From the NCBI GenBank assembly GCA_020346465.1, contig CP070783.1, positions 1,178,809 through 1,231,325 of the forward strand: a stretch of DNA of 52,517 nucleotides, read 5' to 3'. Origin of the DNA: Deltaproteobacteria bacterium (GTDB lineage: Bacteria > Desulfobacterota > Deferrimicrobia > Deferrimicrobiales > Deferrimicrobiaceae). Every line of letters begins with the position of its first letter. Within the stretch, counting starts at the first letter, position 1. Both the position numbers and the translations under genes were made by a program. Of the stretch, positions 32,216 to 41,141 are shown one piece after another. The notes under the pieces were generated by a model. It was not told the origin of the DNA. It saw nothing but the letters and a program-made list of their open reading frames with translations, and did no database searches.

Positions 32216-33208
32216 TCAGACGATGAAGTAGTTCATGACAAAGACCACCCCAAGCGTAAGGACGATGGCGAACCAACCCTTGTCCCCGGTATTGGCGGTT
32301 CCCTTTTCCAGCCTCGCGATCCTGCCCAGGATATTGAGCCGGTGGCTGTACGTCTCGAGATCTTCCATTTCATTCATGATGTTTTTCGGTCTTCCCGGCC
32401 TCTCCTCCTCCTCGGTGACATACAGCGTTCGCAGGGCATCCGCCAGGGCAAGGGGATTCCGGGTCAGGGAAACGGCGAAATCGTCGCAGATTTTCTCGTC
32501 CTCCTGGACGATTCGCCGGAATTCCATGAGGACGACCGGGTTGTAGAACATGAGGATCCGCAACAGAAACAGGATCACGAGGAAAGGCCGCCTGCTCCGA
32601 ATGACGTGGGCGAACTCGTGTGCGACGGCAGCCCGCACCTGCTCCCTGTCGAGAATCCCCAGAAGACCGGAAGACAGGTAGATCGACCCCTTTCTCCCCG
32701 TGGTGGAGAAAAGGACCACGTCGTCATCCTCCAGGACGTAGATGTCGGTCTTCTCCACCGGCAGATCCTTCAGTGCCTGGGCGATCCCCGGGTGCTCCTC
32801 CGCCCTCTCTCCGGAAATCTCGGAGCCCCTCGACGCATAGGTATGCCTGAGGATCGGGACCAGCTCCTGGAAGAAAAAGATCACGGCGGTGAGAAAAAAG
32901 ACCAGGAAAAATCCGTATCGGACCGGAACGACGCCCCAGAGCTCCATATCCAGCCACCTGCTGCTGTCGAGCAGCGCGTTGAGCCGGAAGGAGATCGAAC
33001 TTCTCTGGGGGTTGATGATCTGGTAGACCGGGTAGGAGAAAATCGGGAAGACGATGATCACCAGGAGAAACCTCTGGCGCACCGTGGGATTTCTGATGCC
33101 CCAGGCCTTGATGGCGATTTCCACGACGAAGGCGGCGACGACGGAGTGGGAAAACGACTGGACGATGTAGGATCCGGGATAGGAATTGAGGAGGGCTGAA
33201 AACTCCAT
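32216..33208 (-). CDS. Membrane M56/M48-type metallopeptidase
   Basis: A 330-residue protein with about four N-terminal helices (residues 20-120), a cytosolic catalytic part and one or two more helices. The zinc site is His197, Glu198 and His201 in AAVAHEFAHVIRSRRP, with the third ligand in the QEDEKICDD stretch (about 235-243), the BlaR1/M56-like layout. ATG 33208 follows GCGAGGAC; earlier codons cross the predicted promoter at 33248-33277. No BlaI-type repressor gene is nearby, so a beta-lactam role is not implied. Confidence 0.82.
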   Translation of the reverse strand: MEFSALLNSYPGSYIVQSFSHSVVAAFVVEIAIKAWGIRNPTVRQRFLLVIIVFPIFSYPVYQIINPQRSSISFRLNALLDSSRWLDMELWGVVPVRYGFFLVFFLTAVIFFFQELVPILRHTYASRGSEISGERAEEHPGIAQALKDLPVEKTDIYVLEDDDVVLFSTTGRKGSIYLSSGLLGILDREQVRAAVAHEFAHVIRSRRPFLVILFLLRILMFYNPVVLMEFRRIVQEDEKICDDFAVSLTRNPLALADALRTLYVTEEEERPGRPKNIMNEMEDLETYSHRLNILGRIARLEKGTANTGDKGWFAIVLTLGVVFVMNYFIV

Positions 33209-33247
33209 GTCCTCGCTGTGCCAGAAATAGTGGGTTCCGACACGCTG

Positions 33248-33277
33248 ATTATGACACCCGGGTTGCGAAAATTGCAA
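33248..33277 (-). promoter_or_regulatory. Predicted sigma-70-type promoter of the peptidase gene
   Basis: Minus strand -35 TTGCAA (33272-33277) and -10 CATAAT (33248-33253) with an 18-base spacer, 40 bases before the peptidase start at 33208. TTGC...GCAA forms a short dyad around the -35. No experimental support; one of few good hexamer pairs in the window. Confidence 0.45.
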
Positions 33278-33331
33278 ACTCACCGGGTTGGTCGATTGCA
33301 CTTGTGGCAAACCGACCCGGGCGGGCCACGA

Positions 33332-33766
33332 TTATCCCTTGATCGTCCTCCCCATCAAAACGACGAAGAGGAGACCGGCGGCCGCCTCGATCGCCCCGAA
33401 CAGGAGGGCGATCCGGTCCAGGCCCAGCCCCACGGGCATGACCGCCCCGGCCAGCATGCCGGCAAGGCCTGCGTTCGCAAGCCAGAACTGCGCTTCCGCC
33501 CAGCCGATGCTCCCCACTTTGGGGAGGCCGAAGAACATCGTGGGAATCAGCTTGTACCCGATGCCGTAGATGAGGAACAGGACGAACCCGACGAGCAGCA
33601 TGTGGACATGGACGAACTGGAAGTTGTCGTTCCCGAACGCGAGCATCCCCACGCCGAGGAACAGGCCCAGGACGAGATAAAAGAAGGCGACGCGGATGTA
33701 CCGGCGGCAGAGACGGCTCAGCCGGTCCTGGGTCTTCCGTTCGAGGGAAGAGAGGTCCGTCCCCAT
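33332..33766 (-). CDS. Small CcoN-like (haem-copper subunit I-related) membrane protein
   Basis: A 144-residue, four-helix protein. HVHMLLVGFVLFLIYGIGYKL resembles the haem-binding helix pair of cbb3-type oxidase subunit I and of NnrS-like proteins, with two histidines (HVH) placed near a helix start, while the rest of the oxidase is absent. It follows the RNase E/G gene by three bases. It may bind haem or act in respiratory assembly or NO handling; that is inferred from one motif. It is well below oxidase length. Confidence 0.6.
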   Translation of the reverse strand: MGTDLSSLERKTQDRLSRLCRRYIRVAFFYLVLGLFLGVGMLAFGNDNFQFVHVHMLLVGFVLFLIYGIGYKLIPTMFFGLPKVGSIGWAEAQFWLANAGLAGMLAGAVMPVGLGLDRIALLFGAIEAAAGLLFVVLMGRTIKG

Positions 33767-33769
33767 GCG

Positions 33770-35941
33770 TCACACCGTCACGGAAAAGGAAAGGGAGGGA
33801 AGCGACGCGTCGGCCACGAAGCTGACCCGGGAACCGCACAGCTTCTCCAGCCGGGTGATCTCCTCCCGCTTCTGGTTCACCACCGCCTCCAGGAGGGGGG
33901 GGGAAACCCGCACGACGATCTCCTTTCCCGCCTCCCGGGAGAGATCGCTGTGGACCCTCCGCATCAGCTTCACCACCGTCGCGTCGAGCGTGGGGAGAGA
34001 TCCCGTGCCGGCGCAGAGGTCGCACCCCTTCAGGAGGACATCGTAAAAGGATATCCCCATCCTCTGCCGGCTGATGGCCACCAGGCCGAACTTCCCGAGG
34101 CTGGTGACGTCGGTCTTCGCCTTGTCCCTCTTCAGCCCTTCCTTGAGGATCCTCTCCACCTCCTTGTTGTGGTTGCGGTGCTCCATGTCGATGAAGTCGA
34201 CGACGATGAGCCCCCCCATGTCCCGGATCCGGAGCTGGCGGGCCACCTCGGCGGCCGCCTCCTTGTTCGTCCGGAAGGCGGTGTCCTCGATGTCCCGGTC
34301 GCGGGCGGACCGCCCCGAGTTGACATCGATGGACCACAGCGCCTCGCTCCGGTCGATCAGGATGTGGCCCCCCGACGGCAGCGGCACCTTGCGGAGGCAG
34401 ATCCGCTCGATCTGCTCCTCCAGGTTGTACCGGAAGAAGAGAGGACGTTTCTGCCGGTAGAGCTTGAGCTTGTCCTTCTGCTTCGGGTAATAGACGTCGA
34501 AGAAGTCCGACGCCTTCCGGTGCGAGTCCGGCGAGTCCATGAACACCTCGGCGATGTCCGAGGAGTAGTTGTCCCGAAGGGCCCGGACGACGATGTCCTG
34601 CTCCTCGTAGAGCAGCGCCGGCGCCTTCTCGGCGCGAGCGCCTTCCACCGTCCGGTTCCAGAGCTTGACCAGGTTCGTGAGGTCCGCCCGCAGGTCCTTC
34701 AGCGGCTGGCCCGCCCCCACGGTGCGCACGATGAAGCCCAGGTGGTCGGGGTACGAGAGCTTCTCCATGTTCTTCCGGATCCTCTCCCGCTCCTTCTCGC
34801 CGGTGATCTTCTTCGAGATCCCGTACCGCTTCATCCCCAGCATCATCACCAGGTATCGCCCCGCGATGGAGATGTACGAGGTGACCGCCGCCCCCTTGAT
34901 GGGCGACTCCTCCTTGGTGACCTGCACGAGGATCTCCGTCCCCGGCCGCAGATGGGGGCGCTTGTCCCCCTCGTTCCACGTTTCGAGGTTCTCGATGAGG
35001 GCCCCGCCGCAATACTCGTTCAAGGGGAGAAACCCGTGTCGCCCCCCCCCGAAATCGACGAACGCCGCCTCGATCGCCTGGGCGACGTTGACCACCTTCG
35101 CCTTGTAGATGTTCCCCTTGAACAGTTTCCTGCGCTGGTTCTCCACCTCGAAGTATTCGAGAACGCCTTCCCGGAGGATGGCGACGCGGATCTCCTCGGG
35201 GTGGGCCCCGTCGATGAGCATCACCTTCTTCGCGCCCTTTGCCTCCGGAGCGCCTTCCTCCCCGGCCTCCTCCTCCGCCTCTTCGGGCTCTTCCTCCCCC
35301 GTCCGCGGGGCTGCCTCCTCGGACAAGGTCCCTTCGGCCCCTTCGAAAGTCTCCGCGGCGGCAAGGGGGCCTTCCTCCGCTGCGACATCGGCGCTCTCTT
35401 TCCCCTCTTCGGCGGCCGGGACCTTCTTCCGTCGCCTGCGGCGCCGGCCCCGGCGACGACCCTTCCGCTCCTCTCCGGCGGATTCCGCACCTCCCGCGGG
35501 GTCCGCGGTTCCTCCGGATTCCGCGGCTTCCCCGGGTTCCCCGTCCCCCTGCTCCCCGGCGTCTCCCGGTTCCTGCGGTTCGGCCCGGACGGCCTCGCCT
35601 TCCGGTGTCGAGGCGGACTTCTCCCCCCCTTCCGCCGCGGATGTCTTCTTCCCGCGTCCGCGTCGGCGGCTCCGGTGACGACTTTTCTTCCCGCCGGCCC
35701 GCGAGGCGACCTCCTCGGCGACCTCGTGGAAATCCGGCACGGTCCCGGCTCCCCGTTCCCCTTCCGCCTCCGCCGCGGCGGCCTCCCCCGGCGGCTCGTC
35801 GCCGCCGGAATGGCGATCCGCCTCCTGAGGGGGGGAGATCCCGGACTCGTCGGGGACTGCGGGCGTCCCGTGCTCCTCGCCCGCCTTCTTCCGGCGCGGA
35901 CCCCGTTTCCAGAACCGGCGTTTCCTTTTCTCTTCCGTCAT
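33770..35941 (-). CDS. Ribonuclease E/G with long N-terminal disordered extension
   Basis: A 723-residue endoribonuclease. The catalytic part starts near residue 245: S1-like FVDFGGGRHGFLPL, DNase I-like domain with IDVNSGR (catalytic Asp) and VVDFIDMEHR, then the zinc-link CDLCAGTGS. It cuts single-stranded RNA in mRNA decay and rRNA maturation. Residues 1-240 are low-complexity, Glu/Ala-rich, with two very basic blocks (SRRRGRGKK near 90-98 and GRRRGRRRRRRKK near 158-170) that could bind RNA or partners. In the best-known RNase E the disordered part is C-terminal. Start ATG 35941 has AGGAGGGATCCG. Confidence 0.92.
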   Translation of the reverse strand: MTEEKRKRRFWKRGPRRKKAGEEHGTPAVPDESGISPPQEADRHSGGDEPPGEAAAAEAEGERGAGTVPDFHEVAEEVASRAGGKKSRHRSRRRGRGKKTSAAEGGEKSASTPEGEAVRAEPQEPGDAGEQGDGEPGEAAESGGTADPAGGAESAGEERKGRRRGRRRRRRKKVPAAEEGKESADVAAEEGPLAAAETFEGAEGTLSEEAAPRTGEEEPEEAEEEAGEEGAPEAKGAKKVMLIDGAHPEEIRVAILREGVLEYFEVENQRRKLFKGNIYKAKVVNVAQAIEAAFVDFGGGRHGFLPLNEYCGGALIENLETWNEGDKRPHLRPGTEILVQVTKEESPIKGAAVTSYISIAGRYLVMMLGMKRYGISKKITGEKERERIRKNMEKLSYPDHLGFIVRTVGAGQPLKDLRADLTNLVKLWNRTVEGARAEKAPALLYEEQDIVVRALRDNYSSDIAEVFMDSPDSHRKASDFFDVYYPKQKDKLKLYRQKRPLFFRYNLEEQIERICLRKVPLPSGGHILIDRSEALWSIDVNSGRSARDRDIEDTAFRTNKEAAAEVARQLRIRDMGGLIVVDFIDMEHRNHNKEVERILKEGLKRDKAKTDVTSLGKFGLVAISRQRMGISFYDVLLKGCDLCAGTGSLPTLDATVVKLMRRVHSDLSREAGKEIVVRVSPPLLEAVVNQKREEITRLEKLCGSRVSFVADASLPSLSFSVTV

Positions 35942-35999
35942 CGGATCCCTCCTGTCGTAGAGGCCCCCTCGCTGAGGGGCCCTCCCGCCCGCCGTCCGC

Positions 36000-36686
36000 T
36001 CACCACGAGGGGTCGCGCGACCCCTTCCGGGCGACGCCCGTCCCGTTGCCCAGGAACCGGGGGAGGACGCGGGGAAGGTCGCACACGTCCTCGATGACGG
36101 CGTGCGCGGGAAATCCCTCCTCCCCGCCTCCCACCCAGACGGTGAACATCCCCAGTTCGCGGGCCGGGAGAAGGTTCTCCCGGAGGTCCTCGCAGAACAG
36201 GGAATCCCGCGGGCTGGCCCCGTTCGCCCGCAGCAGCTTCCCGTACGGGTAGGGGGACGGCTTGGCGATATATTCCATGAACTCGATCCCGAAAATCCCG
36301 TCCATCAGGTCCGAGACCCCCAGCGCCGCAAGCACCCGGCGGGCGTACGACTCGGACCCGTTGGTGAACACCACGCGTTTTCCCGGCAGGCGGGAGAGCA
36401 TCGCCTCGAGCTCGGGCCGGTGCGGCACGATCTCGGGGATGGGGACATCGTGCACGAACGCGAGATAGTCGTCGGGGGACACCCCGTGGTGGTGCATGAG
36501 CCCCCGGAGGGTGGTCCCGAACTCCCGGAGGAAATCCTTCCGGACGCGGCCGGCGGTCAGCGGGTCCACGCCGAGCCGCTCCTGCACATACCGCTCGATC
36601 CGCTCGTCCACGACCCTCCACAGGCGGACGTGGGGCGGGTAGAGGGTATTGTCCAGGTCGAAGACGAACAGCGGCCGCGACGCCAT
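36000..36686 (-). CDS. HAD-superfamily hydrolase (pyrimidine 5'-nucleotidase type)
   Basis: A 228-residue HAD phosphatase. Motif I is VFDLDNTLYPP, motif II is VVFTNGSES, the lysine of motif III is in YIAKPSPYPYGKL and the final acidic motif is LFCEDLRENLLPARELGM, an atypical form of the usual D-D pair. The DLDNTLY start and small alpha-helical cap are typical of the yeast SDT1/bacterial pyrimidine 5'-nucleotidase family. Start ATG 36686 lies two bases after the stop of the PmbA/TldD-type gene, so the two are translationally coupled. Confidence 0.88.
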   Translation of the reverse strand: MASRPLFVFDLDNTLYPPHVRLWRVVDERIERYVQERLGVDPLTAGRVRKDFLREFGTTLRGLMHHHGVSPDDYLAFVHDVPIPEIVPHRPELEAMLSRLPGKRVVFTNGSESYARRVLAALGVSDLMDGIFGIEFMEYIAKPSPYPYGKLLRANGASPRDSLFCEDLRENLLPARELGMFTVWVGGGEEGFPAHAVIEDVCDLPRVLPRFLGNGTGVARKGSRDPSW

Positions 36687-36688
36687 CC

Positions 36689-38044
36689 CTACACCCCCCC
36701 GATCTCGACGCCGGAAACCGCCAGGGAGGGGCACCCCGTCCCTCCGAACCACCGGAAGTCGTCCCCGACGGCCACGACGTCCCGGAGGAGCGAGAGGACG
36801 TTCCCGGACACGGCGAACCCCCTGACCGGTCCCCTCTCCTCACCCCCCTCGAAGCGGATGCCCGACGCCCCCACGGAGAAATCCCCCGACACCGGGTCCG
36901 CCGTGTGGATCCCCAGGAACTCCACCAGGGTGACGCCGCTTCCCAGGTCCGCCCGCATCTGTTCCAGGGTCCGGCCTCCCGCCGCCACGCGCAGCCCCGC
37001 CGTGCCGACAGCCGGGGGAAGCTTGGGGCCCGGCCGCCGGAGGCTCGCCGTCGTCCCCGTTCCCAACTTCTTTCCCCAGAATGTGTCGGACAGGTAAGAC
37101 GCGAGCGTCCCGCTTTTCACCAGGACGTTCCGCCGCGAGGGAACCCCTTCCCCGTCGAAGACCGCGGCCCCCGTCCCTTCCGGATCGAGGGGGTCGTCGA
37201 CCACTTCCACGAGCGAAGATGCGACGGGCTGGCCGATCTTGCCCGCGAGCATCGATTTCCCCTTGGCGACCTGCGGGGCGAGGAAGGAGGGGGCGAGCAC
37301 CTCGAGAAGGTCCGCCGCCGCCTCGTTCTCGAGGATCGCGGCGACGCGGCCGGTGGACAGCGGCCGGCCGTTGAGCATCCGCAGGGCCCTTCGCCCGCTT
37401 TCCTGCGCGATCGTGTCCGGCCGGAGGTCGGAGAGCCGCCGGGCGAAACCGAACCCGTACCCCGTCTGTCCCTCGGCCCCCTCCTCGGCCACCGAATCCA
37501 CGGAGGCGAAATAGCCGGACTCCCGCTGGGTGCCCTCCCGCCCCCGGGAGTTGCGGAAGCGCACCTCCGCCACCGTCTCCGTCAGGGATGCCGCCCGCAC
37601 CCTCTTCATCCGGGGATCCAGGGCAAGCGTCCGGATCTCCAACTCCCGCGCGAAGTCCGCCTTTTCCTTCTCCCCCACCCGTTCGCAGGCGGGGTCGAAG
37701 AGGGGCGGCTCCCCGGCTTCTCCGGAGCCCGGGGACCCGGGCCGGCCATCTTCCGGCAACCCGTGGGCGTCGTCCCGGTCGGAGGCGTCCGCGCAGAAGA
37801 TCGCCGCCTCCACCGTCCGCCGGATGTCGTCTTCCCCCTGCCCGAACCCGAAGGAGAAGCCCATCCTCCCGTCCCGGAACACGCGGACCCCCAGGGACAG
37901 CGTGTCCGAAAAGGAGATGGCGTCGATCCCCCCGTCGCGCGCCTCGTACCTGCGGACGCGGGCATGGCGGACCCACAGCTCCGCCTCCCCTCCTCCCAGG
38001 CGGGACACGTCCCTCTCCACGAGGGAGAACAGGCGGTCAGGCAC
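36689..38044 (-). CDS. TldD/PmbA-family protein (metalloprotease inhibitor/processing family)
   Basis: A 451-residue TldD/PmbA protein. Family signatures are VEVVDDPLDPEGTGAAVFDGEG, SGTLASYLSDTFWGKKLG and VTLVEFLGIHTADPVSGDFSVGAS (given here across positions 385-408). PmbA lacks the HExxxH zinc motif that TldD carries, and none is visible here, so it is the PmbA-like half. TldD/PmbA act on peptide substrates such as microcin B17 and CcdA; no TldD partner is in the window. Start GTG 38044 overlaps the GNAT gene by eight bases. Confidence 0.9.
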   Translation of the reverse strand: MPDRLFSLVERDVSRLGGGEAELWVRHARVRRYEARDGGIDAISFSDTLSLGVRVFRDGRMGFSFGFGQGEDDIRRTVEAAIFCADASDRDDAHGLPEDGRPGSPGSGEAGEPPLFDPACERVGEKEKADFARELEIRTLALDPRMKRVRAASLTETVAEVRFRNSRGREGTQRESGYFASVDSVAEEGAEGQTGYGFGFARRLSDLRPDTIAQESGRRALRMLNGRPLSTGRVAAILENEAAADLLEVLAPSFLAPQVAKGKSMLAGKIGQPVASSLVEVVDDPLDPEGTGAAVFDGEGVPSRRNVLVKSGTLASYLSDTFWGKKLGTGTTASLRRPGPKLPPAVGTAGLRVAAGGRTLEQMRADLGSGVTLVEFLGIHTADPVSGDFSVGASGIRFEGGEERGPVRGFAVSGNVLSLLRDVVAVGDDFRWFGGTGCPSLAVSGVEIGGV

Positions 38045-38507
38045 GCTGCATCCCGGACAGATCGGACACCAGCGCGACCTCGTCGCAATCGGGGAACTTG
38101 GAGCATTTCAGGCAGTCGGTCCAGATCTTCTGGGGCAGTTCGGACTTGTCCACCCGGACGAACCCCAGCTTTTCAAAGAACTCGGGCTTGTAGGTCAGGG
38201 CGAACACCCGCGTGATGCCGAGGACGATCGCCTCGGAGATGCACGCCTCGACGAGCTTCGTCCCCACGCCCCGCCCCATTTCCCCCTCGCTCACGGCGAG
38301 CGAACGCACTTCGGCCAGGTCCTCCCACATGATGTGGATCGCGGCGGCCCCGATCACCTTCCCCCCGTTCTCGACACATACGAAGTAGTCGCGCAGATTC
38401 TCGTAGATCTCGCTCAGCGACCGGGGGAGCATGTCTCCCTTGCGCGCGTAGTCGCCGACCAGTTTCTGGATCGCCTTGACGTCCACCATCCGGGCCTTCC
38501 GGATCAT
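38037..38507 (-). CDS. GNAT N-acetyltransferase, possible short N-acetylglutamate synthase
   Basis: A 156-residue GNAT protein. Motif A, AEVRSLAVSEGEMGRGVGTKL, carries the acetyl-CoA pyrophosphate loop (G-x-G-x-G). The C-terminal Cys-rich stretch KIWTDCLKCSKFPDCDE is distinctive of the short ArgA-like enzymes of Mycobacterium and delta-proteobacteria, so N-acetylglutamate formation for arginine synthesis is a reasonable guess. No other arg gene is nearby. It overlaps recN by four bases (ATGA) and the PmbA gene by eight. Confidence 0.82.
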   Translation of the reverse strand: MIRKARMVDVKAIQKLVGDYARKGDMLPRSLSEIYENLRDYFVCVENGGKVIGAAAIHIMWEDLAEVRSLAVSEGEMGRGVGTKLVEACISEAIVLGITRVFALTYKPEFFEKLGFVRVDKSELPQKIWTDCLKCSKFPDCDEVALVSDLSGMQRA

Positions 38508-40183
38508 CCCCGGGCCGCTCCCTTGATCAGTTCCCGCGCCTGCGCCTGCGCTTCCTCGGTCACGTCGCTTCCCGAGATCATGCGCGCGAGTTCCTTAATC
38601 CTATCCTGTTTCGTCAGCGGTTGCACCCCGGTGGCGACCGAGCTCTTCCCGGCCCGCTTGACGACAAGAAGGTGACTGTCCGCGAAGGCGGCGACCTGCG
38701 GAAGATGGGTCACGCACACCACCTGGGCCGCCCCCCCGAGTCCCTTCAGGCGCGCCCCGACCCGCTCCGCCACCTTCCCGCCGATCCCGGTGTCGATCTC
38801 GTCGAACACCATCGTCCGGTTTCTCCTTCCCTGCGCGGAGGCGTTGCGGAGGGCGAGCATGACGCGCGAAAGCTCCCCTCCGGAGGCCGTCACGGAAAGG
38901 GGCCGCATCTCCTGCCCCGGGTTGGCGCAGAACAGAAGTTCCGCCTCGTCGAACCCGTGGGCCGAGAGGGATTCCGCCCCGGGAGGCCGGGAAACGAGTT
39001 CTGCCCGGAAGACCGCCCCGGCCAGCGCCACCCGGGAAAGCTCCTTTTCCACCGCGGGCCCCATCCGCTTCGCCCCCTCGCGCCGCCTCCTGCCCAGGTC
39101 CGAGGCCGCCCGCACGCCTTCCTCCTCCTGCCTCCGCAACTCCTCCCGCAACCGTTTCTCCTCTTCCCGCACCCCCTCGAGGCTTTCCCGCTCCGCCCGG
39201 ATCTCCGCGAGCACGGCCAGCAGCCCCGGGACGTCGGTCCCGTATTTCCGCTTCAGGCGCCGGATCTCGCTCAGCCTCTCCTCCGCCCGCTCCACCGCCT
39301 CGGCCGACAGGTCGACCGCGGCCGACATCCCGGAAACCTCCCGGGCGACTTCCTGGGCCTCGATCTGGATCGACCGCACGCGCTCGACCAGGGCGGCGAT
39401 CCTCGGGTCGACCGCGGCCGCCTCCTTGAGCCGGGAGACGGCGAAGGAGAGGGAGGATGACGAGGAATGCTCCGAGGAGAACAGGGCGTCCTCGGCGCCC
39501 CGGAGCGCATCCTGCACCTTCGAGGCGTTGCGGAAGACGAGGAGGTCCGCGGCGAGCCTCTCCTCCTCCGCAGGGTCGGGGGCGGCCCGCGACAGCTCCT
39601 GGATCTGGTAATCGAGGTGCTCCGCCCGCTCGCGGGCGTTCGACCCGCGCACGGCGGCCTCCTCAACCTTCCGCCGGAGTGCGGAGATCTGCCGGTACAG
39701 CCGGCGCATCTCCGCCGCCTCCGGCGCGGTTCCCGAGAAATCGTCCACCGCCGACAGCGCGGCCGTCCGCGACAGCAGCTGCGGGACGCTGTGCTGCCCC
39801 ACCAGCTCCACGAGCAGCGGGGACAGCTCCGCGAGGGCGGACTGAGAGACCATCCGGCCGTTGAAGTATGCCCTGCTGCGCCCCGAGGCGGGAATCACCC
39901 GCCGGAGAACCAGCTCCTCCTCCCAGGGGAAACCCGCCTCCGTCCACGCCTCTTTGAGGTCCGCGCGCCCCGAGAGATCGAAGCGCGCGGAGACCTCCGC
40001 TTCCGCCGCCCCCGCCTTCACGGCCATCGGGTCCGCCCTCTCCCCCAGCGCGAGGCGGATCGCCTCCACGAGAATCGACTTGCCCGCCCCCGTCTCCCCC
40101 GACACGACGTTCAGCCCCGGGGCGAACGCCACGCGCACGTCGCTGAAGATGGCGAGATTGTGAACGGAGAGCTCGATCAGCAT
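38504..40183 (-). CDS. recN: DNA repair protein RecN
   Basis: A 559-residue SMC-like protein for double-strand break repair. The Walker A motif is GETGAGKS (about 29-36), followed by a long helical/coiled-coil middle with conserved RAYFNGRMVS. The ABC signature TASGGELSRVMLAL and Walker B TMVFDEIDTGIGG lie in the C-terminal ATPase half, and a D-loop follows. Length is standard. It is 13 bases after nadK and overlaps the GNAT gene; nadK-recN order is common in bacteria. Confidence 0.96.
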   Translation of the reverse strand: MLIELSVHNLAIFSDVRVAFAPGLNVVSGETGAGKSILVEAIRLALGERADPMAVKAGAAEAEVSARFDLSGRADLKEAWTEAGFPWEEELVLRRVIPASGRSRAYFNGRMVSQSALAELSPLLVELVGQHSVPQLLSRTAALSAVDDFSGTAPEAAEMRRLYRQISALRRKVEEAAVRGSNARERAEHLDYQIQELSRAAPDPAEEERLAADLLVFRNASKVQDALRGAEDALFSSEHSSSSSLSFAVSRLKEAAAVDPRIAALVERVRSIQIEAQEVAREVSGMSAAVDLSAEAVERAEERLSEIRRLKRKYGTDVPGLLAVLAEIRAERESLEGVREEEKRLREELRRQEEEGVRAASDLGRRRREGAKRMGPAVEKELSRVALAGAVFRAELVSRPPGAESLSAHGFDEAELLFCANPGQEMRPLSVTASGGELSRVMLALRNASAQGRRNRTMVFDEIDTGIGGKVAERVGARLKGLGGAAQVVCVTHLPQVAAFADSHLLVVKRAGKSSVATGVQPLTKQDRIKELARMISGSDVTEEAQAQARELIKGAARG

Positions 40184-40196
40184 TTCGGAAGGGAAA

Positions 40197-41051
40197 TCAA
40201 CGCTCTCCCCACTTGAGCTTCGTCCGGAGAACGTCGAAGTAATCCTTGAACGGGGAGCGGAAGAAGCGGATGGGGGCCTCCGCCCGCTTCACCTCGATCA
40301 CGTCCCCCTCCCGGATCCCGAGCCCCACCTGCCCGTCCAGGGTGAGAAAGACGTCGGTTTCCCGGGTGAGCAGCCTTGCCCGGACCACCATGTCGTCGGG
40401 GATGACGATCGGCCGGTTCGTGAGCGTGTGCGGACAGATCGGGGTGATCACGATGGTGCGCAGGGTCGGGTAGAGGATCGGCCCCTGCGCCGCGAGGGAG
40501 TATCCCGTCGAGCCGGTGGGCGTGGAGATGATCAGCCCGTCCGCCTTGAACGACGAGAGGTAGAGGTCCCCGATCGTGGTCTCGATGTCGATGATCCTCG
40601 CGAGCGCCCCCTTGTTGATGACGACATCGTTGAGCACCGTGTAGTTGGCGACCCGCTCTCCCATCCGGTGCACGTGGGCGACGAGCATCATCCTCTCGTC
40701 GTATTCGAAGTCGTCGTCGAAGATGCGCTCGAGGACCGGGTACAGTTCCCCCAGGGTGATCGCCGTCATGAACCCGAGCGACCCGAGGTTTACGCCGAGG
40801 ATCGGCTTCCCCGTGGTCCCCACGACCCGCGCCGCGGAGAGGAGCGTCCCGTCGCCCCCGATGACGATCAGGAAGTCGCACGATTCGGGGAGTTTCGAGC
40901 GGGTGACGGCCTCGCCGTGATGCAGGAGGCCCGCCGTCTCCTTGTCCAGCACGACGCGCGTCCCGCGCGCCTCGAGCCATTCGCACAGCTCGGAAACGAT
41001 CTTCTCGGCGCGGGGGTCGACGTGCTTGGCGATGATGCCGGTGCACTTCAT
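40197..41051 (-). CDS. nadK: NAD kinase
   Basis: A 284-residue ATP-NAD kinase forming NADP. The diphosphate-binding GGDGTLL is near residue 65-71, VLNDVVINKG and the NAD-binding PTGSTGYSLAAQGP follow, and ICPHTLTNRPIVI sits at the C-terminal sheet. Start ATG 41051. A possible -10 TATTAT at 41063-41068 is only 12 bases from the start, so a very short leader is possible. It heads the nadK-recN-GNAT-pmbA-HAD-rne run. Confidence 0.96.
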   Translation of the reverse strand: MKCTGIIAKHVDPRAEKIVSELCEWLEARGTRVVLDKETAGLLHHGEAVTRSKLPESCDFLIVIGGDGTLLSAARVVGTTGKPILGVNLGSLGFMTAITLGELYPVLERIFDDDFEYDERMMLVAHVHRMGERVANYTVLNDVVINKGALARIIDIETTIGDLYLSSFKADGLIISTPTGSTGYSLAAQGPILYPTLRTIVITPICPHTLTNRPIVIPDDMVVRARLLTRETDVFLTLDGQVGLGIREGDVIEVKRAEAPIRFFRSPFKDYFDVLRTKLKWGER

Positions 41052-41141
41052 GATCCCATAGGATAATAGAACGGAAGGAAAAGAGAAAGGGACTATATTG
41101 ACCCGTTCGCCGTCGCACGGGATTTCGCCCGGCGGCAGGCG

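Noticed and set aside
33218-36097. A 959-codon plus-strand open frame
   Set aside because: Antisense to the RNase E/G gene and low complexity. No ribosome site or family.
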